From: Hymenobacter sp. UV11
GTDB taxonomy: Bacteria > Bacteroidota > Bacteroidia > Cytophagales > Hymenobacteraceae
Assembly (NCBI RefSeq): GCF_004684095.1
Contig: NZ_SRII01000008.1
Span: 124,001 to 188,000, forward strand
Reading direction: 5' to 3'
DNA: 64,000 nt
Shown here: positions 56,207 through 64,000 of the stretch, in pieces
Layout: each line of letters begins with the position of its first letter
How positions within the stretch are numbered: the stretch's first letter is position 1
Position numbers and translations under genes: made by a program
The notes under the pieces: generated by a model
Databases searched by the model: none
What the model saw: the letters and a program-made list of their open reading frames with translations, nothing else
What the model was told of the DNA's origin: nothing

Positions 56207-57493
56207 CTAGCTTACGGGCTGCGCTACCTTGGCTATGGCCTGGCCGGCCAAAAAGCCCGTAGTCCAGGCCGCCTGAAAATTGAAGCCGCCCGTAATGCCA
56301 TCAATATCCAGCACCTCGCCGGCAAAGTGCAGGCCCGAGACCCGGCGGCTTTCCATCGTAGTCAGGTTCACTTCGTTGAGCGGTATGCCGCCGCAGGTTA
56401 CGAACTCATCTTTGTGCGTGGTTTTGCCCTGCACTTGCAACGGAGTGCGCAGTAGCAGTTCCAGCAGGCGGTTTTGCGCCTTGGCCGGCACCTCGTTCCA
56501 GCGCGCCTCGGGCCCGATACCGGCTTCAGCCACCAGCGTGCGCCAGAGGCGGGTAGGCAGCCCAAACTGCGGGTGCGCTGCCACCTGCTTCTTGCCATTA
56601 TCGAGGCGGTAGGCGTGCGCCCAGGCGCGTAGCGTATCGTCGGTGTAGGTGGGCACCCAACTGATAAGGGCGGTGCCGTGGTAGCCCAACTCGTGCAGCC
56701 GGCGCGCGCCCCAGGCCGAAAGCTTAAGCACCGCTGGTCCGCTCACCCCCCAGTGCGTAACCAGCAGTGGCCCTTCGTACTGAAGCTTTTCGCCGGCCAG
56801 CACCACGCGAGCGAGCTGCACGCTCACGCCGGGCAACTCGCGCAATGGGGAAGCCGGAACATTAAAGGTGAAAAGCGAGGGCACGGGCTCCGCAATGCTG
56901 TGGCCCAGCGCCCGCAGCCAGTCATAGGCCGCCGACTTGGGGTTGCCGCCGGTAGCTACCAGCAGGCGGCCCACGCGCAGTTCGGGGCCGATAGCGGCGC
57001 TACCCTCCCCGCTAAGCCGCAGGCTGAAGCCTCCTTCGGGAAGGGCCATAATCTCGTCGGCCGCGGTACGTGCCAGCACCCGCACGCCGGCCCGGTGCGC
57101 GGCATCTTCGAGGGCGCGCGCAATGGTTTCGCTGCTATCGGTGGTCGGAAACATGCGGCCATCGGCCTCGGTCTTGAGCACCACGCCGCGCTCAGCAAAC
57201 CAGGCAATGGTATCGGCCACGCCAAACTGTCGGAAGGCTTCTTTTAGTTGCCGGCCGCCGCGGGGGTAGTGCTGCACCAGCTGTGCTGCCGACTCGCAGG
57301 CATGCGTCACGTTGCAGCGTCCGCCCCCCGAAATCCGCACTTTGCTCAGCAGCTTGGGGCTTTTTTCGAGCAGATAAACTAGTTGCTGCGGATTGGCCTC
57401 GGCGCACGCAATGGCCCCAAAAAAGCCCGCCGCCCCGCCGCCCAGCACGGCTACGGCGGGCGGTGGGGCGGCGGCTGAGTTTGGCAAAGGCAT
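56207..57493 (-). CDS. HI0933/YhiN-type FAD flavoprotein
   Basis: About 428 residues. AVAVLGGGAAGFFGAIACAEA is the FAD Rossmann loop; KLLSKVRISGGGRCNVTHAC is the diagnostic HI0933 segment; LLVATGGNPKSAAYDWLRALG continues it; the C-terminus KDEFVTCGGIPLNEVNLTTMESRRVSGLHFAGEVLDIDGITGGFNFQAAWTTGFLAG closes the FAD-binding fold. Related proteins are called aminoacetone oxidases or unknown flavoproteins. The ATG at 57493 is used; a TATCTTTG at 57504-57497 would place transcription start practically on the ATG. Confidence 0.92.
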   Translation of the reverse strand: MPLPNSAAAPPPAVAVLGGGAAGFFGAIACAEANPQQLVYLLEKSPKLLSKVRISGGGRCNVTHACESAAQLVQHYPRGGRQLKEAFRQFGVADTIAWFAERGVVLKTEADGRMFPTTDSSETIARALEDAAHRAGVRVLARTAADEIMALPEGGFSLRLSGEGSAAIGPELRVGRLLVATGGNPKSAAYDWLRALGHSIAEPVPSLFTFNVPASPLRELPGVSVQLARVVLAGEKLQYEGPLLVTHWGVSGPAVLKLSAWGARRLHELGYHGTALISWVPTYTDDTLRAWAHAYRLDNGKKQVAAHPQFGLPTRLWRTLVAEAGIGPEARWNEVPAKAQNRLLELLLRTPLQVQGKTTHKDEFVTCGGIPLNEVNLTTMESRRVSGLHFAGEVLDIDGITGGFNFQAAWTTGFLAGQAIAKVAQPVS

Positions 57494-57496
57494 GCA

Positions 57497-57504
57497 CAAA
57501 GATA
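57497..57504 (-). promoter_or_regulatory. -7 element overlapping the start of the HI0933-type gene
   Basis: TATCTTTG on the minus strand (57504-57497) fits TAnnTTTG. It ends only four bases before the ATG at 57493, so the transcript would be leaderless if this is the promoter used. Confidence 0.5.
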
Positions 57505-57532
57505 GCCAGGCTGCCAGCCCTACCCCCGCATA

Positions 57533-58393
57533 CTAGCAGTAAGGCAGGGCGGCCAGCACATCATCGTGCTGAAAGCTATAGGGTACCAGGCTGCGCACCA
57601 AGCTAGCATCGATGGTCTTGCCACCGGCGCTTCCAGCCTGAAAAGTAGGCGGTTCCATACCCAGGTAAGTAGCCGCGGCCGGATAAAAGTCGCGCCGGAG
57701 CGGGTGGGTCAGGGCGCACACATTGAAGGTATGTCCCCAGATATTCTGGGTAATAATGGTGCTGAGCACGCCAACTGCGTCGGTGAGGTGCAGCAGGTTG
57801 GTGGGGGCATTGCCCTGCGGCAGGTTGCGCCGGCCCGCCAGGAAGCGTCCTGGCGGCCGGTCGGGCCCAAAGAGACCACCCAAGCGCACTACTGTGCTAA
57901 GCCACTGGCCGTAGCGCGGCACAAAATGCCCCTCGGTACGCAGCACGTCCGAGGCCGCATCGCGGGTGCTCACGGCATCGGTTTCGTGCATCAACCGAGG
58001 CTCATCGGGATACACGCCGCTGGTAGACACAAACAAGACTGACTTAATGTGTGCCGCCGCCACCGCCCGGTGCAGCGGGCGCAGCAGCTGGGGGTAGCCC
58101 CCCGCCACAGCCGCCCGCGGCGGAATATTAATTACCAATGTGTCAGCTTGTTGCAGCCATTGCACCAGGTTGGCCTCATCGGCCGCCGAAAAGTCGCTGC
58201 CCAGTTGAAGCAGGCGAGATTCAATACCAGCCGCCGCCAATAACGGCACCTGCTCAGCAGTGGTAGTGGTACCTAGTACGCGGTACCCTTGCGACAATAA
58301 TTTACGGGCTAAAGGCAGGCCCAGCCAGCCACATCCTAATACGGCTACCGTAGGGGGGCCGGCGGCCGAACCTGTACTGGGAATAGAGGACAT
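57533..58393 (-). CDS. NAD-dependent epimerase/dehydratase-like SDR (YeeZ-like)
   Basis: 286 residues. TVAVLGCGWLGLPLARKLLSQGYRVLGTTTTAEQ is the nucleotide loop (GxGxxG), VLFVSTSGVYPDEP gives the extended-SDR catalytic Ser region (usually followed by Tyr-x-x-x-Lys, which I cannot see), and NLLHLTDAVGVLSTIITQ recalls epimerases. Its closest type is E. coli YeeZ. The substrate is unknown. It starts 28 bases before the next gene's unrelated start on the other strand. Confidence 0.85.
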   Translation of the reverse strand: MSSIPSTGSAAGPPTVAVLGCGWLGLPLARKLLSQGYRVLGTTTTAEQVPLLAAAGIESRLLQLGSDFSAADEANLVQWLQQADTLVINIPPRAAVAGGYPQLLRPLHRAVAAAHIKSVLFVSTSGVYPDEPRLMHETDAVSTRDAASDVLRTEGHFVPRYGQWLSTVVRLGGLFGPDRPPGRFLAGRRNLPQGNAPTNLLHLTDAVGVLSTIITQNIWGHTFNVCALTHPLRRDFYPAAATYLGMEPPTFQAGSAGGKTIDASLVRSLVPYSFQHDDVLAALPYC

Positions 58394-58548
58394 AAAAATT
58401 ATTCTCGAATGCTAGTTATCTATGTTACAAAGCTGCAAGTTGCACATGAATGTGTAAAGCTGGGCAGTACAATCAAGGCTCACTATGTGCAGGTACTTAC
58501 CTTCGGGCACTCATCATGCCAGTCTGCGCTGGCCTACCCTTCAACAAA

Positions 58549-59421
58549 ATGATAAATCCGTTTGCGCAACCCATGCTTCGCGATAATGCCCTGGCTGGTA
58601 AAACAATCATTGTGACGGGCGGTGGCACTGGCCTGGGTCGTGCCATGACTACATATTTCCTGCAATTAGGGGCCAATGTGACTATTACTAGTCGCAAACT
58701 GGCCGTACTGGAGCAAACTGCAGCTGAACTACGTCAACAGACGGGTGGACGGATTCTGGCCCTGGCCTGCGACGTGCGCAAATACGATGAAGTGGAAGCC
58801 ATGCTGGCACGTACTTACGCCGAATTTGGGCGGGTAGATGTGCTGCTAAACAATGCCGCCGGCAACTTTATCAGCCCCACCGAGCGGCTCAGTCATAAAG
58901 CATTCGACGTAATAGTAGATATTGTATTAAAGGGTTCCTACAATTGTACTCTAGCTGTAGGAAAGCGTTGGATTGCCGATAAGCAGCCCGGCACTATTCT
59001 TAATATTGTTACAACGTATGCCTCCGTGGGGTCGGCTTTTGTGGTGCCTTCGGCGGCGGCCAAGGCTGGCGTGCTGGCGCTCACGCGCTCGCTGGCCGTA
59101 GAGTGGGCCAAGTACGGCATTCGCTCCAATGCCATTGCCCCCGGCCCCTTCCCAACGGAGGGAGCCTGGAGCCGGTTATTTCCTGAGCCCCTTGCCAGCC
59201 AACTTGACCCCGCTGCCAGCGTACCGCTCAAACGCGTTGGCCAACACCAGGAGTTAGCAAACCTGGCTGCCTATCTCGTGTCCGATTTTTCGGCCTATAT
59301 CAACGGCGAAGTCGTGACTATTGACGGGGGCGAGTGGCTGAACGGCGCCGGCGAGTTCAACAAGCTCCAGGCCCTGACGCCAGACATGTGGGACCAGATT
59401 GAGAAAACAATGCGCCGTTGA
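58549..59421 (+). CDS. SDR, 2,4-dienoyl-CoA reductase-like (DECR1 type)
   Basis: About 290 residues. GKTIIVTGGGTGLGRAMTTYF is the NADPH loop; NNAAGNFISP follows; the segment GSAFVVPSAAAKAGVLALTRSLAVEWAKYG, with catalytic Lys in AAAKAG and no Tyr four residues before it, is the pattern of mitochondrial-type 2,4-dienoyl-CoA reductases; GPFPTEGAWSRL, DGGEWLNGAGEFNKLQALTPDMWDQIEKTMR also fit DECR1. It would reduce 2,4-dienoyl-CoA in degradation of polyunsaturated fatty acids. The ATG at 58549 gives family length. Confidence 0.85.
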   Translation: MINPFAQPMLRDNALAGKTIIVTGGGTGLGRAMTTYFLQLGANVTITSRKLAVLEQTAAELRQQTGGRILALACDVRKYDEVEAMLARTYAEFGRVDVLLNNAAGNFISPTERLSHKAFDVIVDIVLKGSYNCTLAVGKRWIADKQPGTILNIVTTYASVGSAFVVPSAAAKAGVLALTRSLAVEWAKYGIRSNAIAPGPFPTEGAWSRLFPEPLASQLDPAASVPLKRVGQHQELANLAAYLVSDFSAYINGEVVTIDGGEWLNGAGEFNKLQALTPDMWDQIEKTMRR

Positions 59422-59480
59422 TGGCAGCTTGTGGGCGGCGCTTGCTACTTGGCGGCTTAATCTGGCTTCGCTCATAAATC

Positions 59481-59545
59481 GCTTTCACACAAAAGAGGCA
59501 GAACGCGGAAATAATCTCCACGTTCTGCCTCTTTTGTGTGAAAGC
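59481..59545. terminator. Bidirectional terminator between SDR and DUF1571 genes
   Basis: Perfect 25-bp arms GCTTTCACACAAAAGAGGCA... and ...TGCCTCTTTTGTGTGAAAGC around a 15-base loop. It sits between convergent genes. Confidence 0.88.
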
Positions 59546-59589
59546 TATGGGTGATTTTTATTCTTTATCCTTCCTGAATGGCTTCGTAA

Positions 59590-60444
59590 TTAAAGCTTAT
59601 ATCCCTGGTAATCTTTGGTAAATTCAGCAGCAGGAATTAGCTGATTAGGTACAACGTTTAGGAAAGTGTATTTTTCATACAATCCACCATCATCATACAC
59701 CGTAACGGATGTGGGCAAGGAAGTTTTAGCGCTTATTACCAAAACTGTGCGCCGGCCGTATGAGTTAGGTACCTGCAAAGCTTGTCCCTCCGTTAATTTA
59801 CTATCAATAGATAAACTATTGCGCTCTAAAATACGGTATTCTCCGCAGCCAAAACGGTTGGCTATTGAGTGAATAGTTTCGTTAGGCCCAGCTTTGTAAG
59901 TAATGTACCGAAATTGCGGGTAGTCGGAGCGTAAAATATACGCAGGCTGACCTTGCGCGAGCGTATCGCCGGCATACCGAAACGAACGGGTAAAAACGGT
60001 GCTGCTCTGCCCATTTGGATTGCCGAGCAAATCAGCTATCGTACCAAAGCCAGCCTGAAGCACTGTGTGGTGCTGACCCTTGCGCATAAGCGACCCCGTA
60101 GGATTCAGGCTGAGCGTGATATAAGGAAAAGAACCGGGATAAACCCAGGCGTCATTGTTATTCTGGCCAGTAACGTACAGTATCTCAATGTTTTTCTGGT
60201 TCTTGATATACACTTTTAACGGGCTGAAAGACAGCTTCATCAGCGTGAGCCCAGGCGTATAGCTGCGGCCAATGCGCTCCTCTGCATCGACCAGGCACCG
60301 CAAAGTCTTCAAAGACTGAATAGCCGAAGACAACCGCGTAATCAGCTGCTGAGTAGAAATAGGCTCCACTGGCTCACGCGAAGAGGCCTGCACGACACTA
60401 CCTGCCCAAAAAAAACCCGTAATTACTAGATGACGCGAATTCAC
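59590..60444 (-). CDS. DUF1571 family exported protein with an internal LysM-like segment
   Basis: 284 residues from a GTG. NSRHLVITGFFWAGSVVQA is a signal peptide. The DUF1571 part shows LMKLSFSPLKVYIKNQKNIEILYVTGQNNNDAWVYP, LSLNPTGSLMRKGQHHTVLQAGFGTIADLL and the end FLNVVPNQLIPAAEFTKDYQGY. Between residues about 185 and 240 a LysM-like segment interrupts it: ITYKAGPNETIHSIANRFGCGEYRILERNSL, then LTEGQALQVPNSYG. LysM would bind peptidoglycan. The DUF1571 role is unknown, perhaps LolA/LolB-like lipoprotein handling. It is the first of a set of lower-GC minus-strand genes. Confidence 0.75.
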   Translation of the reverse strand: MNSRHLVITGFFWAGSVVQASSREPVEPISTQQLITRLSSAIQSLKTLRCLVDAEERIGRSYTPGLTLMKLSFSPLKVYIKNQKNIEILYVTGQNNNDAWVYPGSFPYITLSLNPTGSLMRKGQHHTVLQAGFGTIADLLGNPNGQSSTVFTRSFRYAGDTLAQGQPAYILRSDYPQFRYITYKAGPNETIHSIANRFGCGEYRILERNSLSIDSKLTEGQALQVPNSYGRRTVLVISAKTSLPTSVTVYDDGGLYEKYTFLNVVPNQLIPAAEFTKDYQGYKL

Positions 60445-60482
60445 AAAAAGCTCGGAATTAGTAAAAATAATAAGTTAAAAAA

Positions 60483-60782
60483 TTAATTCAAGCTAATGTG
60501 CGGAAAACGTGTCGCAACACTGTCAAAAATAAATAGCTCGTCAATTTCTATTCCACTAAAATATTCGTAGAGGGGTAATTTTCTCAGCACTATTTCTACG
60601 CCAGGCTCATCATCACTATTAATAGTTAGCCAGCCTCGGCTACGGTCCGCACTGATAGCATAGGTTTCAACTACGTGTTCGCTAAGTAATTGATTAACAA
60701 GGATTCGGTGCTGCGGAATAAGGGTGATAAAATCCTCGCTAAACGAATCGGGTAGGCGTAAAGAGACAAGATATGTCGGCAT
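60483..60782 (-). CDS. Small ferredoxin-fold protein (muconolactone isomerase/YciI-like)
   Basis: 99 residues. PTYLVSLRLPDSFSEDFITLIPQHRILVNQLLSEHVVETYAISADRSRGWLTINSDDEPGVEIVLRKLPLYEYFSGIEIDELFIFD fits a small alpha/beta barrel of the muconolactone delta-isomerase type, dimeric in relatives. No catalytic residue is certain. The ATG at 60782 is preferred over a TTG two codons earlier. It lies 38 bases upstream of the DUF1571 gene and could be co-transcribed with it. Confidence 0.75.
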   Translation of the reverse strand: MPTYLVSLRLPDSFSEDFITLIPQHRILVNQLLSEHVVETYAISADRSRGWLTINSDDEPGVEIVLRKLPLYEYFSGIEIDELFIFDSVATRFPHISLN

Positions 60783-60899
60783 AAACAAAATTGACGTGGG
60801 TAGTAATAGCGAGGTAAAGCGTTTACAGGAATGCCTTTAGCAACATAGTTGCGGTAGCACCCTGTAAATTTCGCCAGAAGAGCGGGGCTACTTACAAAA

Positions 60900-61391
60900 C
60901 TAGGAATGTCCTATCTCGGCTACGGCGGGGAGGGTAGGGTCGCCGGCTGCCATGCTGGGGGTAGGAAGCTGATTAATACGCTGTTCCCATTCGCTAAAAC
61001 GAACTATTTCCCCCTGAAACTTTCCCACAAACCAACTTACTAAGCTGAGGTCATCTAAAAAACCGACAACAGGAATAAAGTCCGGAATGAGGTCTACGGG
61101 TGAAAGAACGTAGAGAAGGACAGCAAGACCCGAAATAATAGTGCTATTATTTATGTCGCGATACTCGCCAGTAGCGTAGTTACGCACCAACCGTACCAAG
61201 GTGAGCGCAACGTCAAAAAGCTGCTTGAATTTATTGTCTTTGCTTTCTTCACTCGCCAATTTATCGGCCATTTCATTCAGAATAGTTATAATCTTGAATG
61301 GGCGACCTAATAATTTGGTAGCGCGATTAATAAATAAATTGAAAATAGCGTTCTTGGAAATTTTAAGGCCGCGTTGCGTAAGACTTGACAT
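60900..61391 (-). CDS. YkvA family (DUF1232) protein
   Basis: About 163 residues. The hydrophobic-motif core LLYVLSPVDLIPDFIPVVGFLDDLSLVSWFV is the diagnostic DUF1232 segment (Y-x-x-S-P-x-D-x-I-P-D-x-x-P-x-x-G-x-x-D-D). The N-terminal part is basic and helical. Function is unknown; proteins of this kind are membrane associated. The ATG at 61391 gives a common family start. A short AT-rich gap separates it from the ATP-grasp-like gene upstream. Confidence 0.9.
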   Translation of the reverse strand: MSSLTQRGLKISKNAIFNLFINRATKLLGRPFKIITILNEMADKLASEESKDNKFKQLFDVALTLVRLVRNYATGEYRDINNSTIISGLAVLLYVLSPVDLIPDFIPVVGFLDDLSLVSWFVGKFQGEIVRFSEWEQRINQLPTPSMAAGDPTLPAVAEIGHS

Positions 61392-61480
61392 ATAAAGCAG
61401 GGGAAACAATAGATATCCTGTTACGAATACGCTCAGGACTTGGTTCCCTACCCCCTTTGCAGGCTGGAAAGCCCGAATGC

Positions 61481-62671
61481 CTACCGCTCAAATAGCGGAG
61501 TAGTGCCACCCACCCAGTCTTTATTTTTATTGAAATCGACGCCAATCATTTCACCTCGGCTTAGCCGGGCCAGGCCCGCCAGCAGCGTGGGCTGCGGTGC
61601 CGAATGCGGCCAGATATAGAGGAGTCGGATTTCGCACTTAACCAAGCCGTCTGGTGCCTGAACGATAGGCTCATACGCGACTTTGCGTTGCAATAAATAG
61701 TTCTGCTTATCGGTAATCGCTTCTAAATCCTGCTGCGTAATATGCAGGCGCACACCCGCCCCGGCAAAGGAAAAAAGAGGCTTTAATACGTAGTTTTCCA
61801 AGTCCTGCGGGTACTCCTGCAAATCCTGTAAATAATAGCTGGCTGGTGCAAACTTGCTCCTCACCAGCGGCAAGGTGTATTTGCTGATTCTAAAAAACCA
61901 GTTGGGGTGGCCAACCCAAGTAACATCCACCTCATCAGTTAAGCTGAACGCAGGGTGCAGGTCGGGGTAGCGGGCTAATTCATCAAAAATAATGCGGTTG
62001 TAAATCCTTTTTATCTGGATTTCCCGGCCATCTTTCAGGTAATATAATTTTCGCCCTTTCTTTATGACATCGGGTAGCGACACGGCTGCTACCCCCCAGA
62101 ATTTCTTCGTTAGCGCAAAATCAATGCGGGTTTTTTGCTGCTCTGGAAATAGCTCCAGTAGAATAACATTTTCCGGATTTTCATCACCCAAAAGAAGCTC
62201 CTTGAACTTGGCTAAATAGGCTGCTTCGTCCGCAACCCCCAGAAAGGGCGAAACCGATTCCGCAATGGGGAAACGCTGCTTGAAAACGCTGGGTAAATAA
62301 GCCTGAAAGGCATATAAGGACGGAAAGCCCTGCATCTCAATGAGCTGCGGCTCTAATTCACCCGTCTTATCGCGGCAAACGGCAAAATCAAACGTTAAAA
62401 ATTCGGCGTGGGCGTCTTCATTTGGTACGCGCTGGGCCGCTGGAATAGCGCCCTCAGTTAATTCTTTGAAATCAGGTTTTTGGAGAACGTCAATTATGTC
62501 CTGGCCAGCTTTAATTAATTTATCACGCAACACAGCAGGGACGAAAATAGGCGTTTCGGCCACCCTGAAATCGAGCTGGTTGGGTAATTCCTGGTCGATA
62601 GCAGCGAGCATTTCCTGGTAGCGCGCTGGCGTAAAAGCAGCATTAAATAACTGGCGGGGCCCGGAAATCAT
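61481..62671 (-). CDS. ATP-grasp-like protein, last gene of a ligase/amidotransferase operon
   Basis: 396 residues. The C-terminal half recalls ATP-grasp ligases: NYVLKPLFSFAGAGVRL (strand with Lys and Gly loop), LLQRKVAYEPIV, VKCEIRLLYIW and GVDFNKNKDWVGGTTPLF (acidic and Asn residues that could bind Mg-ATP). The N-terminal half has LTFDFAVCRDKTGELEPQLIEMQGFPSLYAFQ with acidic motif LIEMQ. I cannot name the family; a glutathione- or peptide-ligase-like activity is possible. The stop-to-start gap to the amidotransferase is 80 bases and holds a hairpin. Confidence 0.7.
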   Translation of the reverse strand: MISGPRQLFNAAFTPARYQEMLAAIDQELPNQLDFRVAETPIFVPAVLRDKLIKAGQDIIDVLQKPDFKELTEGAIPAAQRVPNEDAHAEFLTFDFAVCRDKTGELEPQLIEMQGFPSLYAFQAYLPSVFKQRFPIAESVSPFLGVADEAAYLAKFKELLLGDENPENVILLELFPEQQKTRIDFALTKKFWGVAAVSLPDVIKKGRKLYYLKDGREIQIKRIYNRIIFDELARYPDLHPAFSLTDEVDVTWVGHPNWFFRISKYTLPLVRSKFAPASYYLQDLQEYPQDLENYVLKPLFSFAGAGVRLHITQQDLEAITDKQNYLLQRKVAYEPIVQAPDGLVKCEIRLLYIWPHSAPQPTLLAGLARLSRGEMIGVDFNKNKDWVGGTTPLFER

Positions 62672-62692
62672 AGTGACGAGGGAATAAAGAAA

Positions 62693-62719
62693 TGGCGCGA
62701 ATCACAGTGATTCGCGCCA
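62693..62719. terminator. Hairpin between amidotransferase and ATP-grasp-like genes
   Basis: TGGCGCGAATCAC/GTGATTCGCGCCA forms a 13-bp perfect stem; on the minus strand it is followed by ATTTCTTTATT. It could attenuate the operon transcript before its last gene. Confidence 0.5.
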
Positions 62720-62751
62720 ATCTACTGATTGTAAAAAACGGTGTGGTAGAA

Positions 62752-63576
62752 TTAAGCGAGGGCCGGCTCACGTAACGCCGCTACTGCCTGCCGCAGAAAG
62801 GTCGGGACAATAATCGATTCCGTCAACTCAATGGTGGTAGGGTCGGCCAGCAGGCGCACCATTTCGTGGTATTTATCCTCGCCGTAAGTGGTGATTACCT
62901 GTTGCTTACGCTCTTCGGTGAGCATGTAGCGCAACATGCCTTCGCCGTCGGCTTCGGGGTGGAATTGTGTGCCGAGTATTTCGGGAGAAAACCGGAGTGC
63001 CATAATAGCCCTGGACAGTGGCACGTGGGGCCGTTCTTTTTCCAGGCACAGCACGGCTATGTTTAGCTCTTGCAGGCGCTCGGAGTGCAAGTCAACTAGC
63101 TGATAATCGCGCGAATCGACGGCGAAAAAGGGCTCCGGTAGTTGGGCAAATACTGGGTCTGCCTGGCCCGCAGCCGTTAGGTGTACTGGCAGCACACCGA
63201 AAGAAGTGGACTTCCGCTTGCCCACTTCTCCCAGGCCTAAGTGGCGACTAATTAACTGAAAGGAATGGCAAATTAGCAGTAGGTATTTCTTGCGCTCGTT
63301 ATGCGCATTAAAATCAAAAACAGCGTCAAGAAAATCAAAATAAAAAGGCTCCCAGGGCTCGCCGGTGGGTAGGGGGCTGCCTGGGCCGCCACTGGAAATA
63401 TAGATATCGTAGGTGAGGTCCGGGACTTCGTTTTTAGCCCGCACATCGAAGGTGTCAATTAAAAAATCGACCTGATTATCCTGGCCGGCCCGGCGCAAAA
63501 GCTGTCGGATGCATCGCATTCCCTCATTAGGGAAATTATTATACATGTCCAGAATAGCAATTCTTACTTTACTCAT
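62752..63576 (-). CDS. Class I glutamine amidotransferase-like protein
   Basis: 274 residues. IYISSGGPGSPLPTGEPWE is the oxyanion/GGPG strand, YLLLICHSFQLISRHLGL holds the nucleophile Cys (C-H-S-F instead of CxGxQ), and ILGTQFHPEADGEGMLRYM the catalytic His and Glu. No synthetase domain is attached, so it either acts with the neighbouring ligases or hydrolyses a gamma-glutamyl bond. The C-terminal 60 residues are helical. It is the middle gene of three on the minus strand. Confidence 0.9.
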   Translation of the reverse strand: MSKVRIAILDMYNNFPNEGMRCIRQLLRRAGQDNQVDFLIDTFDVRAKNEVPDLTYDIYISSGGPGSPLPTGEPWEPFYFDFLDAVFDFNAHNERKKYLLLICHSFQLISRHLGLGEVGKRKSTSFGVLPVHLTAAGQADPVFAQLPEPFFAVDSRDYQLVDLHSERLQELNIAVLCLEKERPHVPLSRAIMALRFSPEILGTQFHPEADGEGMLRYMLTEERKQQVITTYGEDKYHEMVRLLADPTTIELTESIIVPTFLRQAVAALREPALA

Positions 63577-63650
63577 AGCAAAATACTGATAGGGTAATAG
63601 TTACCCGTGAAGCGATTGTAAAAATACAAATAAATTAGTTGGATAATTCC

Positions 63651-64000
63651 TTAGAGCCCGTGCGTAGTTTCCTTGAGGATGTAGTCAACGACCTTGGTTA
63701 AATCACCGGTTTGGTGAAATACGGCGAGCTGGCGGTCGGCTCCGGTACCCATTTCAAGCATTTTCAGCACGTATTCGACTTCGTGGCGACTGCCCAGGTC
63801 ATCCACCACGTCGTCCACAAAATCCAGTAATTCGAGGATTAGCTGCCGGGTAGGCTTTTCTTCTTCGGTTCCAAAGTCAATTAACTGGCCACTAATTCCA
63901 TAGCGGGCGGCTCGCCATTTGTTTTCCTTAATGAGCGAGCTGCGATAGAGCCGGAAATTCAGGTTCTGGCACTTGAGCTTATAAATTTTAGCTACTAACG
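63651..64000 (-). CDS. GCS2-type glutamate-cysteine ligase / carboxylate-amine ligase, C-terminal part
   Basis: At least 116 codons read open to the window edge, ending at TAA (63651-63653). The reading begins LVAKIYKLKCQNLNFRLYRS and includes NKWRAARYGISGQLIDFG, a hallmark of YbdK/GCS2 ligases, then LDFVDDVVDDLG, MGTGADRQLAVFHQTGDLTKVV and ends ILKETTHGL. These enzymes join glutamate (or another acid) to an amine with ATP. The start lies outside the window. With the downstream amidotransferase and ATP-grasp-like gene it forms a likely operon. Confidence 0.9.
   Translation of the reverse strand, partial: LVAKIYKLKCQNLNFRLYRSSLIKENKWRAARYGISGQLIDFGTEEEKPTRQLILELLDFVDDVVDDLGSRHEVEYVLKMLEMGTGADRQLAVFHQTGDLTKVVDYILKETTHGL

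Noticed and set aside
1..64000. tRNA or rRNA genes
   Set aside because: No cloverleaf-like sequence, no T-loop GGTTCGAATCC-type string and no rRNA-like region was noticed in the intergenic gaps.

Overview
The window looks like a chromosomal segment of a GC-rich Bacteroidota, most likely a Hymenobacter-type cytophagalean. This is inferred from the gene families, from several promoters with the Bacteroidota -7 element TAnnTTTG, from the lack of Shine-Dalgarno sequences, and from the GC-rich coding style with many secreted peptidases. I see no rRNA, tRNA, phage, IS element or CRISPR array.

Layout. 1-6.2 kb, minus strand: rpmF (edge), yceD, a Gfo/Idh/MocA oxidoreductase, an amidohydrolase, pdxA and leucyl aminopeptidase. 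6.3-17.8 kb: M1 peptidase, rsmA, a secreted protein, a 2-hydroxyacid dehydrogenase, greA with a terminator in its leader, a HIT protein fused to a NuiA-like nuclease inhibitor domain, an M28 peptidase, an alpha/beta hydrolase, a NucA-like secreted nuclease and NDH-2. 18.0-19.9 kb: an AT-rich two-gene island (OLD/DUF3696-type AAA ATPase overlapping a PIN-like protein), the best candidate for an undescribed defence-type system. 19.9-28.6 kb: DUF885 lipoprotein, thioredoxin-like protein, YdcF, aldehyde dehydrogenase, an ECF sigma/RskA anti-sigma pair, a stand-alone H-NOX protein and xseB/xseA. 28.9-37 kb: two tandem M13 peptidases, a P1-nuclease/phospholipase C-fold protein, a cyclophilin and a second amidohydrolase. 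37.4-47.5 kb: small housekeeping and hypothetical genes (sterol desaturase, acyl-CoA-binding protein, CDGSH protein, GNAT, deoxynucleoside kinase, DUF2461, MOSC, YitT) and a subtilase. 47.8-55.2 kb: an AddA/RecB-like helicase-nuclease, an AT-rich orphan ORF, a thioesterase, and a cold-shock pair (cspA and a DEAD-box helicase with a long leader). 55.4-64 kb: DUF2383 protein, HI0933-type flavoprotein, SDRs, a DUF1571 protein carrying LysM, YkvA, and a likely operon of GCS2-type ligase, class I glutamine amidotransferase and ATP-grasp-like enzyme cut by the window end.

Intergenic space is dominated by long near-perfect inverted repeats. One family has arms resembling AACGTCATGCTGAGC, a second has arms resembling TGTCATTGCGAGC, and there are several singletons. 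Many sit between genes where a terminator would be expected. The motif GGGGTAGGG (or its complement) recurs in coding and noncoding DNA on both strands.

The strongest leads are the AAA/PIN-like pair, the NucA-like nuclease lying 2.7 kb from a HIT-NuiA fusion, the GraL-like greA leader, and the GCS2/GATase/ATP-grasp operon.
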